A DNA stretch of 64,000 bases. Origin: Hericium rajendrae. Taxonomy: Eukaryota > Basidiomycota > Agaricomycetes > Russulales > Hericiaceae. The DNA lies in assembly GCA_033439255.1 (NCBI GenBank), contig CM065883.1, forward strand, positions 3,162,001-3,226,000, read 5' to 3'. How positions within the stretch are numbered: the stretch's first letter is position 1; every line of letters starts with the position of its first letter. The notes below the pieces were generated by a model. That model made no database searches, was not told the origin of the DNA, and was given only the letters and a program-made list of their open reading frames with translations. Position numbers and translations under genes: made by a program. This document shows positions 55,476 to 64,000 of this stretch, piece after piece.

Positions 55476-56236
55476 GCATATGACGTGTGTGGGCGCAGAT
55501 ATATTGATGGATATGAGGGCCGGGCTGCTTCGCTACGCGGTGCGTAGTGCCCCTCCGCGCCACACTTCCAGCTTAGCCTCGCTGGCAAGAGCACACTCAT
55601 GGGCCTGTTTGGCGAGAGCCGACGTCCATCGCACCTCGTCGACGAATGATGAGTATATATGTGGGGCCCAATGTTGCGGATGTCGACTCGATTGTCGCAC
55701 TCCCGCGCTCTTGAAGTCATTCTGGCGTGCACACTCTAGCGCATCCAGCGCGATGCGATGGCCATGCGCGGAGGGCGCACGCAGCTGGAGATCGTGAACG
55801 AAGCAAAGCAGCGGCAGTTCAGGAGCAGGGAATGCCGTTGGGAGTGGACGGACATGATCGATGATGGGTTATGTGGTGAGTGGGGAATGATATATGGTCA
55901 GCAAGACGGCTTTTCGAGCGATACTACGAGTTGCTTACCGTAACCTTAGGTGACCAGTATAACGAGGTGCAAAAGTTGATCGTCCAGTAATTGTGGCGTC
56001 CAATCCCCGTGGGATAAAAATTCAATCTCAGCTAAGCTCTTCAACGACAATGACGTGTAGAATGATTCATGACACGCGGGTGATCGCGGTGCCTACTCTC
56101 CAGCAGATGCATGCCCATCGTGCCCAATATTTTACTATCTAGTGCATCAGCATCTCGGGCGAAGCGTTAGGTCAGGTTTGGGCTTGACGAGTGAAGTAAC
56201 GATGTCTATAAGGATGAGGGCTAATATGGCTATTAG
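55476..56236. other. Unresolved region, possible exon
   Basis: At 55756-55874 a plus-strand frame (MAMRGGRTQLEIVNEAKQRQ, then CRWEWTDMIDDG) ends exactly at a GTGAGT donor. It could be an exon whose partners I cannot place. On the minus strand 55560-55650 also reads protein-like (ALAKQAHECALASEAKLEVW). Not called as genes. Confidence 0.3.
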
Positions 56237-56647
56237 TTAGAATACAAATTCCGTAGCTTTAATCATTGTGTACAGAAATCCGACAGCATATTCGCTGTCA
56301 GAAAAGGACAACTGGAACTCCTCACGTCCTCGTTCCGACACGGTCCAGCGACATAGCGTGCCCTCCTGAAATAACAGATTCATGGTTAGATACAGAAGGA
56401 CGAGATATCAACAACTCCTGACCGACGACCTGATCCAGTGAGGTGTGATTTCTTGATCGAAGACCTGACTGTCATAGAACTCCTCAACCACCTGAATGCT
56501 GAGCCGGACTGAAAGATTTTCGTTCATACCCTATGTCAATAAATGGCATAGGACATTCACTCACAATACCCTGGGCGACTGTCGGTTCTGTATATGATTA
56601 CTGCTGCCGGTTTCCAAGGAGACCGACGTTTCTGGGTGTAAGGACAT
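56237..56647 (-). CDS. Unknown 104-aa protein (gene H)
   Basis: Three exons on the minus strand: 56647-56570, 56530-56423 and 56365-56237, with introns of 39 and 57 nt. They join as MSLHPETSVSLETGSSNHIQ, then NENLSVRLSIQVVEEFYDSQ, then TLCRWTVSERGREEFQLSFS and a stop after KATEFVF. The small, mostly beta-type domain loosely resembles the C-terminal half of the gene at 62295-63039 (pattern of a charged strand followed by a hydrophobic helix). No known family. The 39-nt intron is short but keeps the frame and has clear GT and AG ends. Confidence 0.6.
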
Positions 56648-57155
56648 ACGACCGAAAAGCTGACGCAAGTCGCGCAGAAGACACTGGTTTTGATATGTCC
56701 ATGATCAGCACTAGAAGAGTCCTGAATTCATACGCACTGACTGTTCGTCATCGCACAATACAATCGTGACGTGCTAGAATGGGAGTGGAATGGGAGATGG
56801 AAGGGCTGAGATGAGAGCACCAGAGCACGCACTCGATATCACGGAGGCCACTTATACTAATGGACAGAGTAGACAAAGAGCGTGATGCCACGGGTAGCTC
56901 GGGGTCCGATAGCCTTGGGGGCAAGGCTCTCAAAGATCCGCGATGCGATGCGAAAAAAAATGTTGATACTAGGATAAGAGAGTTCTCTCCCAACTTTCAT
57001 CGCCCCACCCTGCGCACATGCATTTCAACGAAGGCGCAGAGTAAGCAGACGCAAAGAAAGACTGGAGCTATGAGTGACTGATGAGATAGAAACCGTCCGA
57101 ACCATACAAATACATCAAGCTTTCTGGCGGCACCCCATCCATTAAAACTGCTGGT

Positions 57156-57549
57156 CTAGGATGCCGTCTCCGATGTAACAACATACAGCCTCACATACTC
57201 CTCCTGGGTGAAGTGATAAGTAATGAAACAATGCCGAGGGTCGTCAAGGAAATGTGCGTACAATCTTTAAAGCGCGGTGCGCATCATACACAACCGCCTT
57301 TCGATTATGCTCCAGTGCCGGCAGGAGCTCCCTAATCACTTCCTTCGCCTCCTGCAGTTGTCTTTGCGCTTCCAAAAGCTCATCCTGAGTGGCGAAAAGT
57401 CTATTGGCCAGCCATCTAATCGTTGAAGCGGTCTCAGAAGAGAGGACAGGCCTCGGTGTGGTTGACGGAGGAGAGGACTCGCTGGATGAACGATGAACGA
57501 TAGATTTTAGTGAAACGTTGTAAACTTGACAACAAACTCACCTAGCCAT
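57156..57549 (-). CDS. Unknown 91-aa helical protein with an 8-nt first exon (gene G)
   Basis: Minus-strand exons 57549-57542, 57481-57262 and 57203-57156 give a continuous frame. The first exon supplies only Met-Ala and two bases. The body begins SESSPPSTTPRPVLSSETAS and continues as one amphipathic helix (RLFATQDELLEAQRQLQEAK, then ELLPALEHNRKAVVYDAHRA). It ends EEYVRLYVVTSETAS. A TATATA lies just upstream of the ATG (57585-57590, minus). Probably a small coiled-coil partner protein; function unknown. It is split too finely to show as one long frame. Confidence 0.65.
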
Positions 57550-57896
57550 ATAAATGATCACCGAGAAGCGATACCTGTAATCTGTATATAAGGCCTGCAA
57601 GCAGTAGGCACACCTTGCAGTATTGACGATGTCATTGCCCAGGTGGTTTATATTTTAGATCTGCAACGTGTGCTGAGGTCGGCAAAAGCCGTCAGAGTTG
57701 AATGCACAATACCCGAACAATGGGTGCCCCTGCACCCTCTCCTGCCCTCTCGCGCCCCATTGTTACTATTGTAGTCGCCATAACCTACAGCCCGACCGTT
57801 CAGGTTGATCGGCACAGCAAAGCGAATATCGTCTTCTCATGTCTTCGGCTGATCCTGTATTGCCACCTCGACAGGATGACGACAGCTCATGTGTTG
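57550..57896. other. Spacer upstream of gene G
   Basis: Contains gene G's TATA at 57585-57590. A plus-strand frame from 57702 has no splice or motif support. Confidence 0.45.
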
Positions 57897-58690
57897 TCAC
57901 ACGAAAAGCTCAATTTGGTCCTGAGAGATTTCGTCTGCAGGGGCAGCCTTCAATGCCTGCGGCTCAAATCCGATCGCAGGTCGTCGATGTGCATTTGTGA
58001 ACTCTTATTTTTATGATTTCAGCACTCACTGATTCGAGTAGTCTGCTGATCATAGAAATATCGGGCATTGGAAGGAAGGTCGCTCCCAAAGCTCAGGTGG
58101 GCAGCAGGTAAGTCTCTGTAACGGACGATAGAGGTCGAGCCGCTACTGTCCGGGAAGTCCAAGGTAGGCGAGCGAGTGAGGAGGGTATAAAGGTGTCGTA
58201 GACCTCCTAGAGAGAGTCCACGAGCTAGAGCTAACAGAACCGAGGATGCCTCAGTCCTGCAGCCAAGCAGATGAGTGATGAGCTGGCACCTCCTCTGAGG
58301 GCCAGCAGCAGATATAGACCTCCTGATGAGGGTATTGGGGGCCACACACCTTCCTTTGAGGGTTGGATCCCAAGAGAACCTTTCAGATATGAGGAGAACA
58401 AGCAGAGACTGAGACAAAAGCAGACAGATGGTGGTGAGTTGGCAAGATAGATGTTTATTCCCAATAAGGAAATCCACTCTAAGTACATGATTCAAACTCA
58501 GCTATCCTAATAAGGAAACTCTGCAAAACTCGAAAAGTAAGCCAGGTAGAAAAGAGTAAGAAAGTAGAAGACTATAGTAGTAACTTATAAACCATCCGTT
58601 ACAGTCTCGTTCTGCTAATAAGACGCATCTTTCACCTTAGCCACGAATCCAGGAAGACGATAGTTTATCCGATGAACACGATACCATGCA
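57897..58690 (-). pseudogene. Small minus-strand gene split by the solo LTR
   Basis: If the LTR and one target duplication are removed, the minus-strand frame GERCVLLAERDLPAAHLSFG runs straight across the insertion site. It continues as SDLPSNARYFYDQQTTRI to a GTGAGT donor. A further exon near 57940-57897 (NEISQDQIELFV) would end it. The FYDQQ segment recalls FYDSQ of gene H. An in-frame TAA lies upstream, so the 5' exon is uncertain. Inferred as a related gene broken by the insertion. Confidence 0.4.
58117..58603 (-). mobile_element. Solo LTR with 5-bp target duplication
   Basis: 487 bp, TGTAACGG...CCGTTACA, nearly identical to the LTRs of the 46.6-51.8 kb element. It is flanked by GTCTC on both sides (58112-58116 and 58604-58608). 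No internal region remains, so it arose by LTR-LTR recombination after insertion. Confidence 0.92.
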
Positions 58691-59636
58691 GATGCAGACA
58701 CAGTCTGTGCGAACATGGTCATCAAGCGTCGTGACTCTCAGCCGCTCCTTTGTCTGCGCCGTCTTTTCATTATTTCTTCAACTTTCACGATATCTCGTCT
58801 TTCCTTTGGGCTACCAGTTTTGGCAAGCAACTATTGCTATGTTCGCCACAGCTCTTATCACCAAGTGGGCATGTCATCTCGAATCCAGGGGGGAGGGATT
58901 TTTTCCGGTGATGCCGGCGTGGCTCGCCACGTCATTTTGCCCTGCGGAGAGCAGCCACCTCCCCATCGTGTCTGTCATATCGGAGGAAGTCAAGACACAG
59001 ATTCGTCATCATCTTCGTAGCGGTGCAGGGTATCGCGATTTCGCGAGCTATGATCTGGGAGGGCGGCCTATCGAGGCTTGGACGTCGCCGACATATACTC
59101 TTTCTCGCCGCTTTGGATACAATACTGTGGCCAGTCGTATCGGCCTCGCTCCACCGGCTGCAAGACCCCCTTCCATTGCCCTTCAGTCAGACATACGTCC
59201 CGGATTCTGCTGGCCCTTCAGCGGTGCCTCGGGGCATCTGGCTATTCGTTTGTCGCAGCCCATAAGGATTCACAATGTGTCGGTCGAACATATCCGTGCA
59301 GAGCTCATTCGGGACGTCACCACAGCACCACGGACATTCGTCTTGTGGTCAGTAGTGAAGCCGCATGATATCCAAGCACTGGGGGGGCGAAGGACGATGG
59401 AGGTAACACCATCGAAGTCGTTAACCCGTGCCCTACTGCACTTGGTTTCCCTCCTGCCTCTCGCTAAATTTGATTACAATATCAATTCTGACGAGCAGGT
59501 TCAGACCTTTTCTCTCGACGATACCACACTTCGTCTCAATCTTACTTCACAAGCTGTCATCTTCCAAGTGTTAACGAATTGGGGCTCCAAGGAGAACACA
59601 TGTCTGTACCGGCTTCATGTACATGGCGAGCCTTGA
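58686..59636 (+). CDS. SUN-domain (Sad1/UNC-84) nuclear-envelope-type protein
   Basis: One 316-codon frame. Hydrophobic segments near the N-terminus (FVCAVFSLFLQLSRYLVFPL and ATIAMFATALITKWA) give the membrane anchor. The SUN domain follows from about residue 120. It has YDLGGRPIEAWTSPTYTLSR, then FCWPFSGASGHLAIRLSQPI, VSVEHIRAELIRDVTTAPRT, and near the end VLTNWGSKENTCLYRLHVHG, which matches the conserved SUN C-terminus (asparagine-tryptophan-glycine, then TCLYR-x-x-VHG). SUN proteins trimerise in the perinuclear space and bind KASH peptides to link nucleus and cytoskeleton. This one is short, with little coiled coil before the domain. A solo LTR ends 82 bp upstream of the ATG. Confidence 0.88.
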   Translation: MQMQTQSVRTWSSSVVTLSRSFVCAVFSLFLQLSRYLVFPLGYQFWQATIAMFATALITKWACHLESRGEGFFPVMPAWLATSFCPAESSHLPIVSVISEEVKTQIRHHLRSGAGYRDFASYDLGGRPIEAWTSPTYTLSRRFGYNTVASRIGLAPPAARPPSIALQSDIRPGFCWPFSGASGHLAIRLSQPIRIHNVSVEHIRAELIRDVTTAPRTFVLWSVVKPHDIQALGGRRTMEVTPSKSLTRALLHLVSLLPLAKFDYNINSDEQVQTFSLDDTTLRLNLTSQAVIFQVLTNWGSKENTCLYRLHVHGEP

Positions 59637-60099
59637 TGGACTGTTCAGGGAAGCCTTCCGCATGTACATGTCTATTTCTCTTTGCTATACTCATACGCGT
59701 ACATATCATACTACCTTCTCTGTGCTCACGATGCCAAATATTATTGTTCACTTTTTTGCCATGTCTCATCCGGCACCGCGTGTTAGCTAAGCATAGTTTC
59801 TCCAAGGCATAGTAGACAGGATGTCTGACAGTACTTGGTGTCCGTCGCGAGTGCGCAAAAACTTTACGTCCACGTGGCGCCCGTGTTCCGGTGCTTCGCA
59901 AGTATTGAGCGCAGCAATATCTATCCTTTTCTTATGCGAGATATCTTGGATCACTTATAGTATTGTCACTTTCGAGATGTGTGTACAGCAGTGGATCTGT
60001 ACTATTAATGCTCTATTGCCTGTTCATACCAAGTTGCGTCTCCACAAAGATCCCCATCCGCCATCGCACTGACTACTATGCTACCTCATATGCGGATAG
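59637..60099. other. Spacer between converging genes
   Basis: Short frames on both strands and no motif. 3' flanks of the SUN gene and of gene E. Confidence 0.5.
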
Positions 60100-61338
60100 T
60101 TACTGATGTACCTCAAATAGTGCCGGAACCCGGTGCCGGCGCGCAGTGTTAAAACCAACCCATGTTGGTTCGTTGGATGCGTTGAAGGAAAGAACATGAT
60201 CGGGAAGTCGGGGATGCCTATGTTCCTCAATGGCCCATACACGGGTCCAGTTGAGCCTACGGCTGTCGTTTCTAGTCAAAACCCAGATCTGAAGACCATC
60301 ATCCTTTCCGGGCTGTGGGAACCGGTGAATAAACAAGTCTGCAAGAGCAAGGGTGGCCTCGGGTCTCATAAGTGGAGGATTTTCTAGAGCAGATCGTCCT
60401 TTGCTCTCCAGCCAGACAGTCTTTTCCGTCTCTCCGCGAATCTTCTTCGTATTGCGAGCAAAATAAATCTCCTGAATTGGTACATTAATTATGTCTAGGG
60501 GAGACCAGAAGCGTACTGCACTCGTACCGATTGGGCATCAACGATATCGCTGACATCATCCAGGTCCCCTCCAGACGCAGAACTCAGCTCTATCCGCACG
60601 TCATCAAAAGGCGGACAGCACAGCGAGGCATATACACACCCTCAACACTTTTATCGACTTGCAACTGCTCGGATGACAAATTGTCGGGCTGCATATGAAC
60701 GGTGCTGAGCCGGTTCGCTAGGTCATCGGTTGTGTCCTATTCGAAAATTCAGCACGTGGCAAAAATCACCTAGGACCGTTTGACCAACTATGCCCCTTAT
60801 ACCGTCGATGCTGTGGTCATGTGTTAGCCTACTGGTCAGGTCCTGCAGTCTTGTTCAGCATGAAGCGAAAGGCAGTCACAACCATTTTTCACGGACCTTG
60901 TTGTCTGTACGGCTGACAGACACTATGGATTCGACATCGCTAGGATGTTGTCCGTGTCCATGAAGCTGCGTGGATACTGTTAGGGTGACAACGCGTGAGC
61001 TACTTCGAACACTTACATTATCTATCCCATCCTCGCTGGAGAGCGATGCGGCTTTGAATGAAAATATCAGCAGTTCGAACACCTGTGAAAGCTATCATCG
61101 TGATCATACCAAGCGCCGTCTCTCGTATTTTGCCCTTCATGCAGACTTCATCGTCCCGGAGTTCGAATGCCATGTCTCTGATGAGCGTTGTGGTATCGCG
61201 CAGTCTAGTCCTGAAAGATGGAAAGCTGATTGGCTCCGTTCGGTCGAAGCTGCGGGCCAGATGACAATCAACAGTCCACATATCTACGACGTCATCTGAC
61301 GGAAAGGTAGCGTCGAGAAATTGAGCTAGCGAGGACAT
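60100..61338 (-). CDS. Unknown protein of about 320 aa with an apparent frameshift (gene E)
   Basis: Minus-strand exons: 61338-61147, 61082-61017, 60965-60897, 60842-60789, then 60736 onward to the stop at 60100. They join as MSSLAQFLDATFPSDDVVDM, LRDTTTLIRDMAFELRDDE, VFELLIFSFKAASLSSEDG, LHGHGQHPSDVESIVSV, DTTDDLANRLSTVHMQ and FDDVRIELSSASGGDLDDVS. The frame then has to change near 60525-60530 to continue as TSAVRFWSPLDIINVPIQEI and LADLFIHRFPQPGKDDGLQI through to FEVHQ. Either one base is missing or a short cryptic intron with a weak donor lies there. The N-terminal half is helical and the C-terminal half looks like a beta domain. No family recognised. Confidence 0.55.
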
Positions 61339-61599
61339 GGCTGTGAGTGGTGGAGTTGAATACAGATGGGCTTGATAATGATCGGCAGCATAGGAGCATC
61401 TGCATGTTTAGTCAGCTTTGTACTACGTGGCAAGATAAAACCAATGGAAGATTTGCGCACCACTGATCAACCCATGCTTAAAATATTGATTGAGGACTCA
61501 GGCACGAGCTGCTCGACTAGGGACCTTGCGCATGTGACTTTGCTTGCATATTTAAAGCGATCTGTGTGAAGCTTTCAGTCGAGAAATCTTGCCCTCGCA

Positions 61600-61950
61600 A
61601 TGTCAAGCAACAACAGGGGACTCCAAGCTAGCGCGATCGTTGGTACTAGTACCCCGCCTGCCAGTGAGCTTCTTGCTCTGAATGCTGTCATTATGTACGT
61701 GATTCTTGCGATCTGGACAGTAAAACATACTCAGTATTCAAGATATGACCTGCCCCGGGCAATACCTACTTCGGGAACGTCTGCGAACAAGTGCTCGACA
61801 TGCAGAGTATGTGCGTCTCGTGAGGCGGCGAGGATGGCTGGATCCGTTGAAGGTAAATCATTGAAGGTCCAAGAAGAAATTGTCTCACACGCAAGCACAC
61901 GGTGTGGTCTGCAGGAACCGACGAGAGACATCTTGAAGATGCAGAAGTGA
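61600..61950 (+). CDS. Unknown 82-aa protein (gene J)
   Basis: Three exons, 61600-61694, 61735-61852 and 61915-61950, with introns of 40 and 62 nt. The product starts MSSNNRGLQASAIVGTSTPP, continues QDMTCPGQYLLRERLRTSAR and VRLVRRRGWLDPLK, and ends TRDILKMQK. A TATTTAAAG box lies about 50 bp upstream of the ATG. The middle exon is very basic. A full-length but broken copy sits at 54960-55475. An alternative reading without splicing gives a 116-codon frame. I prefer the spliced form because exon 2 and its donor are better conserved with the pseudogene. Confidence 0.55.
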   Translation: MSSNNRGLQASAIVGTSTPPASELLALNAVIMYVILAIWTVKHTQYSRYDLPRAIPTSGTSANKCSTCRVCASREAARMAGSVEGKSLKVQEEIVSHASTRCGLQEPTRDILKMQK

Positions 61951-62294
61951 TGGACGAGAGGACAGTCGAGAAATAGGATCGAGATGTGGGCGTAACATTT
62001 GATGAAATAAATAAGCTATGTCGGGACCTGTCGGGTTACCCGGTTACCGGTTATCCGTACTAAAGAAAATCTTCAGCGCTTCGCTTCAGCTACTGACATA
62101 GGTCTGAAACTTAGTACCTTTCATCGTTGCTCTGCCATGCATCCCCGTTGTCTTCAATGCCACCAAGTGAAAGAGGCTCGTATATGATGCCACTGAAATT
62201 CATATGGTCAGAGTTCTTCTCTTGAACTCGTTGCTGTCTCCCCAAGATACAAGATATAATCCTACTTGTGCAATAGTCATAGTATGAGATATCA
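61951..62294. other. Region with minus-strand coding potential opposite gene F
   Basis: A minus-strand frame ending at 62111 (SGIIYEPLSLGGIEDNGDAW) can be spliced to a frame at 62445-62346 (LIFYDRQSYRTRLIEKWTGI), which would lie opposite exon 2 of gene F. At most one of the two models is likely to be right. GGTTACCCGGTTACCGG at 62034-62050 is a short near-palindrome. Confidence 0.3.
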
Positions 62295-63039
62295 ATGGTC
62301 AGGTAGGTCGCACAGACCATAGTCCAGAGATTCTTGACTCACCATCTTTCAGCATTCGATTCGCAACTGTTCGCTTCACATGCATCGATCGAAATGCCTG
62401 TCCATTTTTCTATGAGTCGTGTGCGATAGCTCTGGCGGTCATAGAATATAAGCCTGCACTAGGTGAGCGACCTCAACCACACTTGTCCTCGTTGTCGCTT
62501 TGGTTGACTCGTGATTTAGGATGGCTCCGGTTAACTGCCTTAGATGATTTCGAAGACGATGACATTCTGTCCGTTCCTATCACAAGTGCAGTCTCCATTA
62601 CCACGAAGGTTGTACACGCTTCATGTTCACGGTTTCATATATTGATGCCTTAGAGGAGCAGGACGACATCGCATGCATTTGCACTCCACAAGACCGGATT
62701 CGTTTATGCTTCTACGACGAGGCTGAGCTTCGCACCTTCCTCTCTCTTATTGACTCGCTCAAGCTGCAGAGTTCCTATTTCGTGGACGTTCTTCATCCCT
62801 CTAAGGTCCCGCAAACCGAACGGACAGTCAAGTCTATTGACTTATCAACCGTTATCGAATTGCCTCGTCCGGGCTATCAAGAATCTGGCGAGTTCTCGAT
62901 CATCGGTTGGGACGAGCTGGCTGATATGGAGATACCCGATGAGCCCTTCGATGTTGACGAGCCCTTCAATGTTGACGGGTCCTTCGATGCAGAGCCTTTG
63001 TCGGATAGCGAGGATGCGGCGTGGATGATAGTTGATTAG
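62295..63039 (+). CDS. Unknown 196-aa acidic protein (gene F)
   Basis: Exon 4 (62656-63039) is firm: DDIACICTPQDRIRLCFYDE, then AELRTFLSLIDSLKLQSSYF, and an acidic tail with repeats (DEPFDVDEPFNVDGSFD) ending AAWMIVD. Exons 62295-62302, 62353-62462 and 62520-62608 add VRFTCIDRNACPFFYESCAI and RLTALDDFEDDDILSVPITS in one frame with GT-AG introns. The strand-strand-helix pattern recalls a PH-like fold (inference). A simpler alternative is an unspliced start at ATG 62623. The upstream exons overlap minus-strand coding potential, so the 5' half is less sure. Confidence 0.55.
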
Positions 63040-63200
63040 TTTGCACGAGATGGTCGCACAGTTGCTCGCTTGAGTAAGGGGGCTCTGCACCTGAGCAATG
63101 CATATCATCCATGTGAACTATAAACGCGTGTATCACACAGAAACCGTGAGCAAAGTCATTCGAAATTCATGCGAGATCGCCTGCATAATGAACTCTCTAA
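63040..63200. other. Short spacer between converging genes
   Basis: 3' flanks of gene F and the WD40 gene; nothing else seen. Confidence 0.5.
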
Positions 63201-64000
63201 CTACGCAAGATTCGCGAGCCTAGAACCTCCGACATGCTCATAGGGCGAAGAGAATGAATCTACATGATGCCATCAATACTAATGTCAACATTAATGTGAA
63301 TCATGGATAGCTTACCGTCATGATCGATATGCACCGTCTTCCATACTTGGACATAACCCGTTTGCGAAGCAGCACTGGCTTTGTTGCTTACCCCGGTTGC
63401 AATAGTGAAGGTATCACTTGACTGGCTATAGCCAGCCTGGCTGAATAGTCAAGTAAATGACAAAATAGAGCTTGAAGAGGGACTCACAGCAATTGCGCGA
63501 ACAATGTGGTTTTCTGTTGCTCATGAAAATGTTAGACGATCGCATTGCCCATATGGATGTTCTTCTCACCATGGCGTAACACTTGCAGTCGTTCACCGCT
63601 CTCGGTGCTCCAAATTCTGATGCTACCAAATGAATCGGAGCCTACCAATGCTAGCCCATCATGGACAAATAAGGTTGGGTTTGCGATCCTGATCTCGCTC
63701 TGCAGAGTAAAAAGCTGGACATATTCACTGCTGATTGGGATTTCATGCAAGCGAAAACCATCATGTAAATCGCAGATAGCAAGCCAACGGTTGTCGACAG
63801 ATATCGCTGCAGATGCGCTACTTACTGTCATGACTAGGGTCTAAAATTGGACGACATGTGGAACAAACCAAATTGGTGTTGAGAGCGTCCATTTCGCCTC
63901 GAATCCATGTTCCCCTTGGTCCCAGCAACTACATCGCACGTTAGAAAGTCGTTGACAACTAGGACACTCTTCCTTACTTACACAATGCCATGGAACACGT
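63201..64000 (-). CDS. C-terminal part of a WD40-type beta-propeller protein (5' end outside window)
   Basis: Minus-strand exons from the 3' end: 63259-63201, 63436-63316, 63513-63488, and 63570 up to about 63817, then further exons toward 64000 that include WDQGEHGFEAKWTLSTP. Blades are visible as SVDNRWLAICDLHDGFRLHE and LALVGSDSFGSIRIWSTESG, with the usual GS-x-D-G-x-IRIW ending. The tail is SQSSDTFTIATGVSNKAS, then TGYVQVWKTVHIDHD and a stop after RLANLA. The junction between 63817 and 63868 is uncertain: a 51-nt intron works, while other readings give a TAG or a frame change. Family-level call only; the partner is unknown. Confidence 0.65.

Noticed and set aside
63818-63868. Frameshift in the WD40 gene
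   Set aside because: A 51-nt GT-AG intron restores the frame, so a lesion is not required.
1-64000. tRNA genes, CRISPR arrays, bacterial operons, riboswitches
   Set aside because: No cloverleaf with both box A and box B was found by eye, and the DNA is eukaryotic nuclear in character. A tRNAscan run would be decisive for tRNAs.

Overview
The window looks like nuclear DNA of a filamentous basidiomycete, most likely an Agaricomycete. Genes are split by many short GT-AG introns, mostly 40-75 bp. Exons are GC-rich and intergenic DNA is richer in AT. Several proteins are of fungal types: a secreted BBE-like flavin oxidase, an Rds1-type ferritin-like protein, an L-amino-acid-oxidase-like enzyme, a SUN-domain protein, and long coiled-coil and WD40 proteins. 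Gene models were built by hand by reading across splice sites. No database search was possible, so family names rest on visible motifs.

Layout: 0-0.5 kb, end of a single-pass membrane protein. 2.9-4.9 kb, secreted FAD oxidase. 6.0-10.0 kb (minus), BCAS3-like WD40 protein with an unusual 658-bp first intron. 11.1-12.2 kb, Rds1-like gene. 11.8-16.6 kb, a tandem segmental duplication carrying two near-identical 220-aa genes and a truncated Rds1 copy. 17.0-19.3 kb, two unknown genes. 19.9-27.2 kb, a decayed array of amine or amino-acid oxidase genes (one intact, two remnants) with a GNAT acetyltransferase inside it. 27.2-31.5 kb, gene-poor GC-rich repeats with a Tc1/mariner-type MITE. 31.5-33.5 kb, a zinc-finger protein. 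35.8-37.7 kb, a trypsin-like peptidase domain. 38.5-40.4 kb, an AT-rich island with a 20-bp minisatellite. 41.1-46.3 kb (minus), an 11-exon coiled-coil gene with one in-frame stop. 46.6-51.8 kb, a complete LTR retrotransposon without pol, with a 5-bp target duplication. 53.2-64.0 kb, a membrane protein, several very small multi-exon genes, a solo LTR, a SUN-domain gene and a partial WD40 gene.

The genes do not form one pathway. The flavoenzymes, the GNAT and the stress-type ferritin-like protein suit a saprotroph's secreted and nitrogen metabolism. The dominant theme is genome turnover: tandem duplication, pseudogenes, young LTR insertions, a MITE, and several genes with a single apparent disabling lesion.
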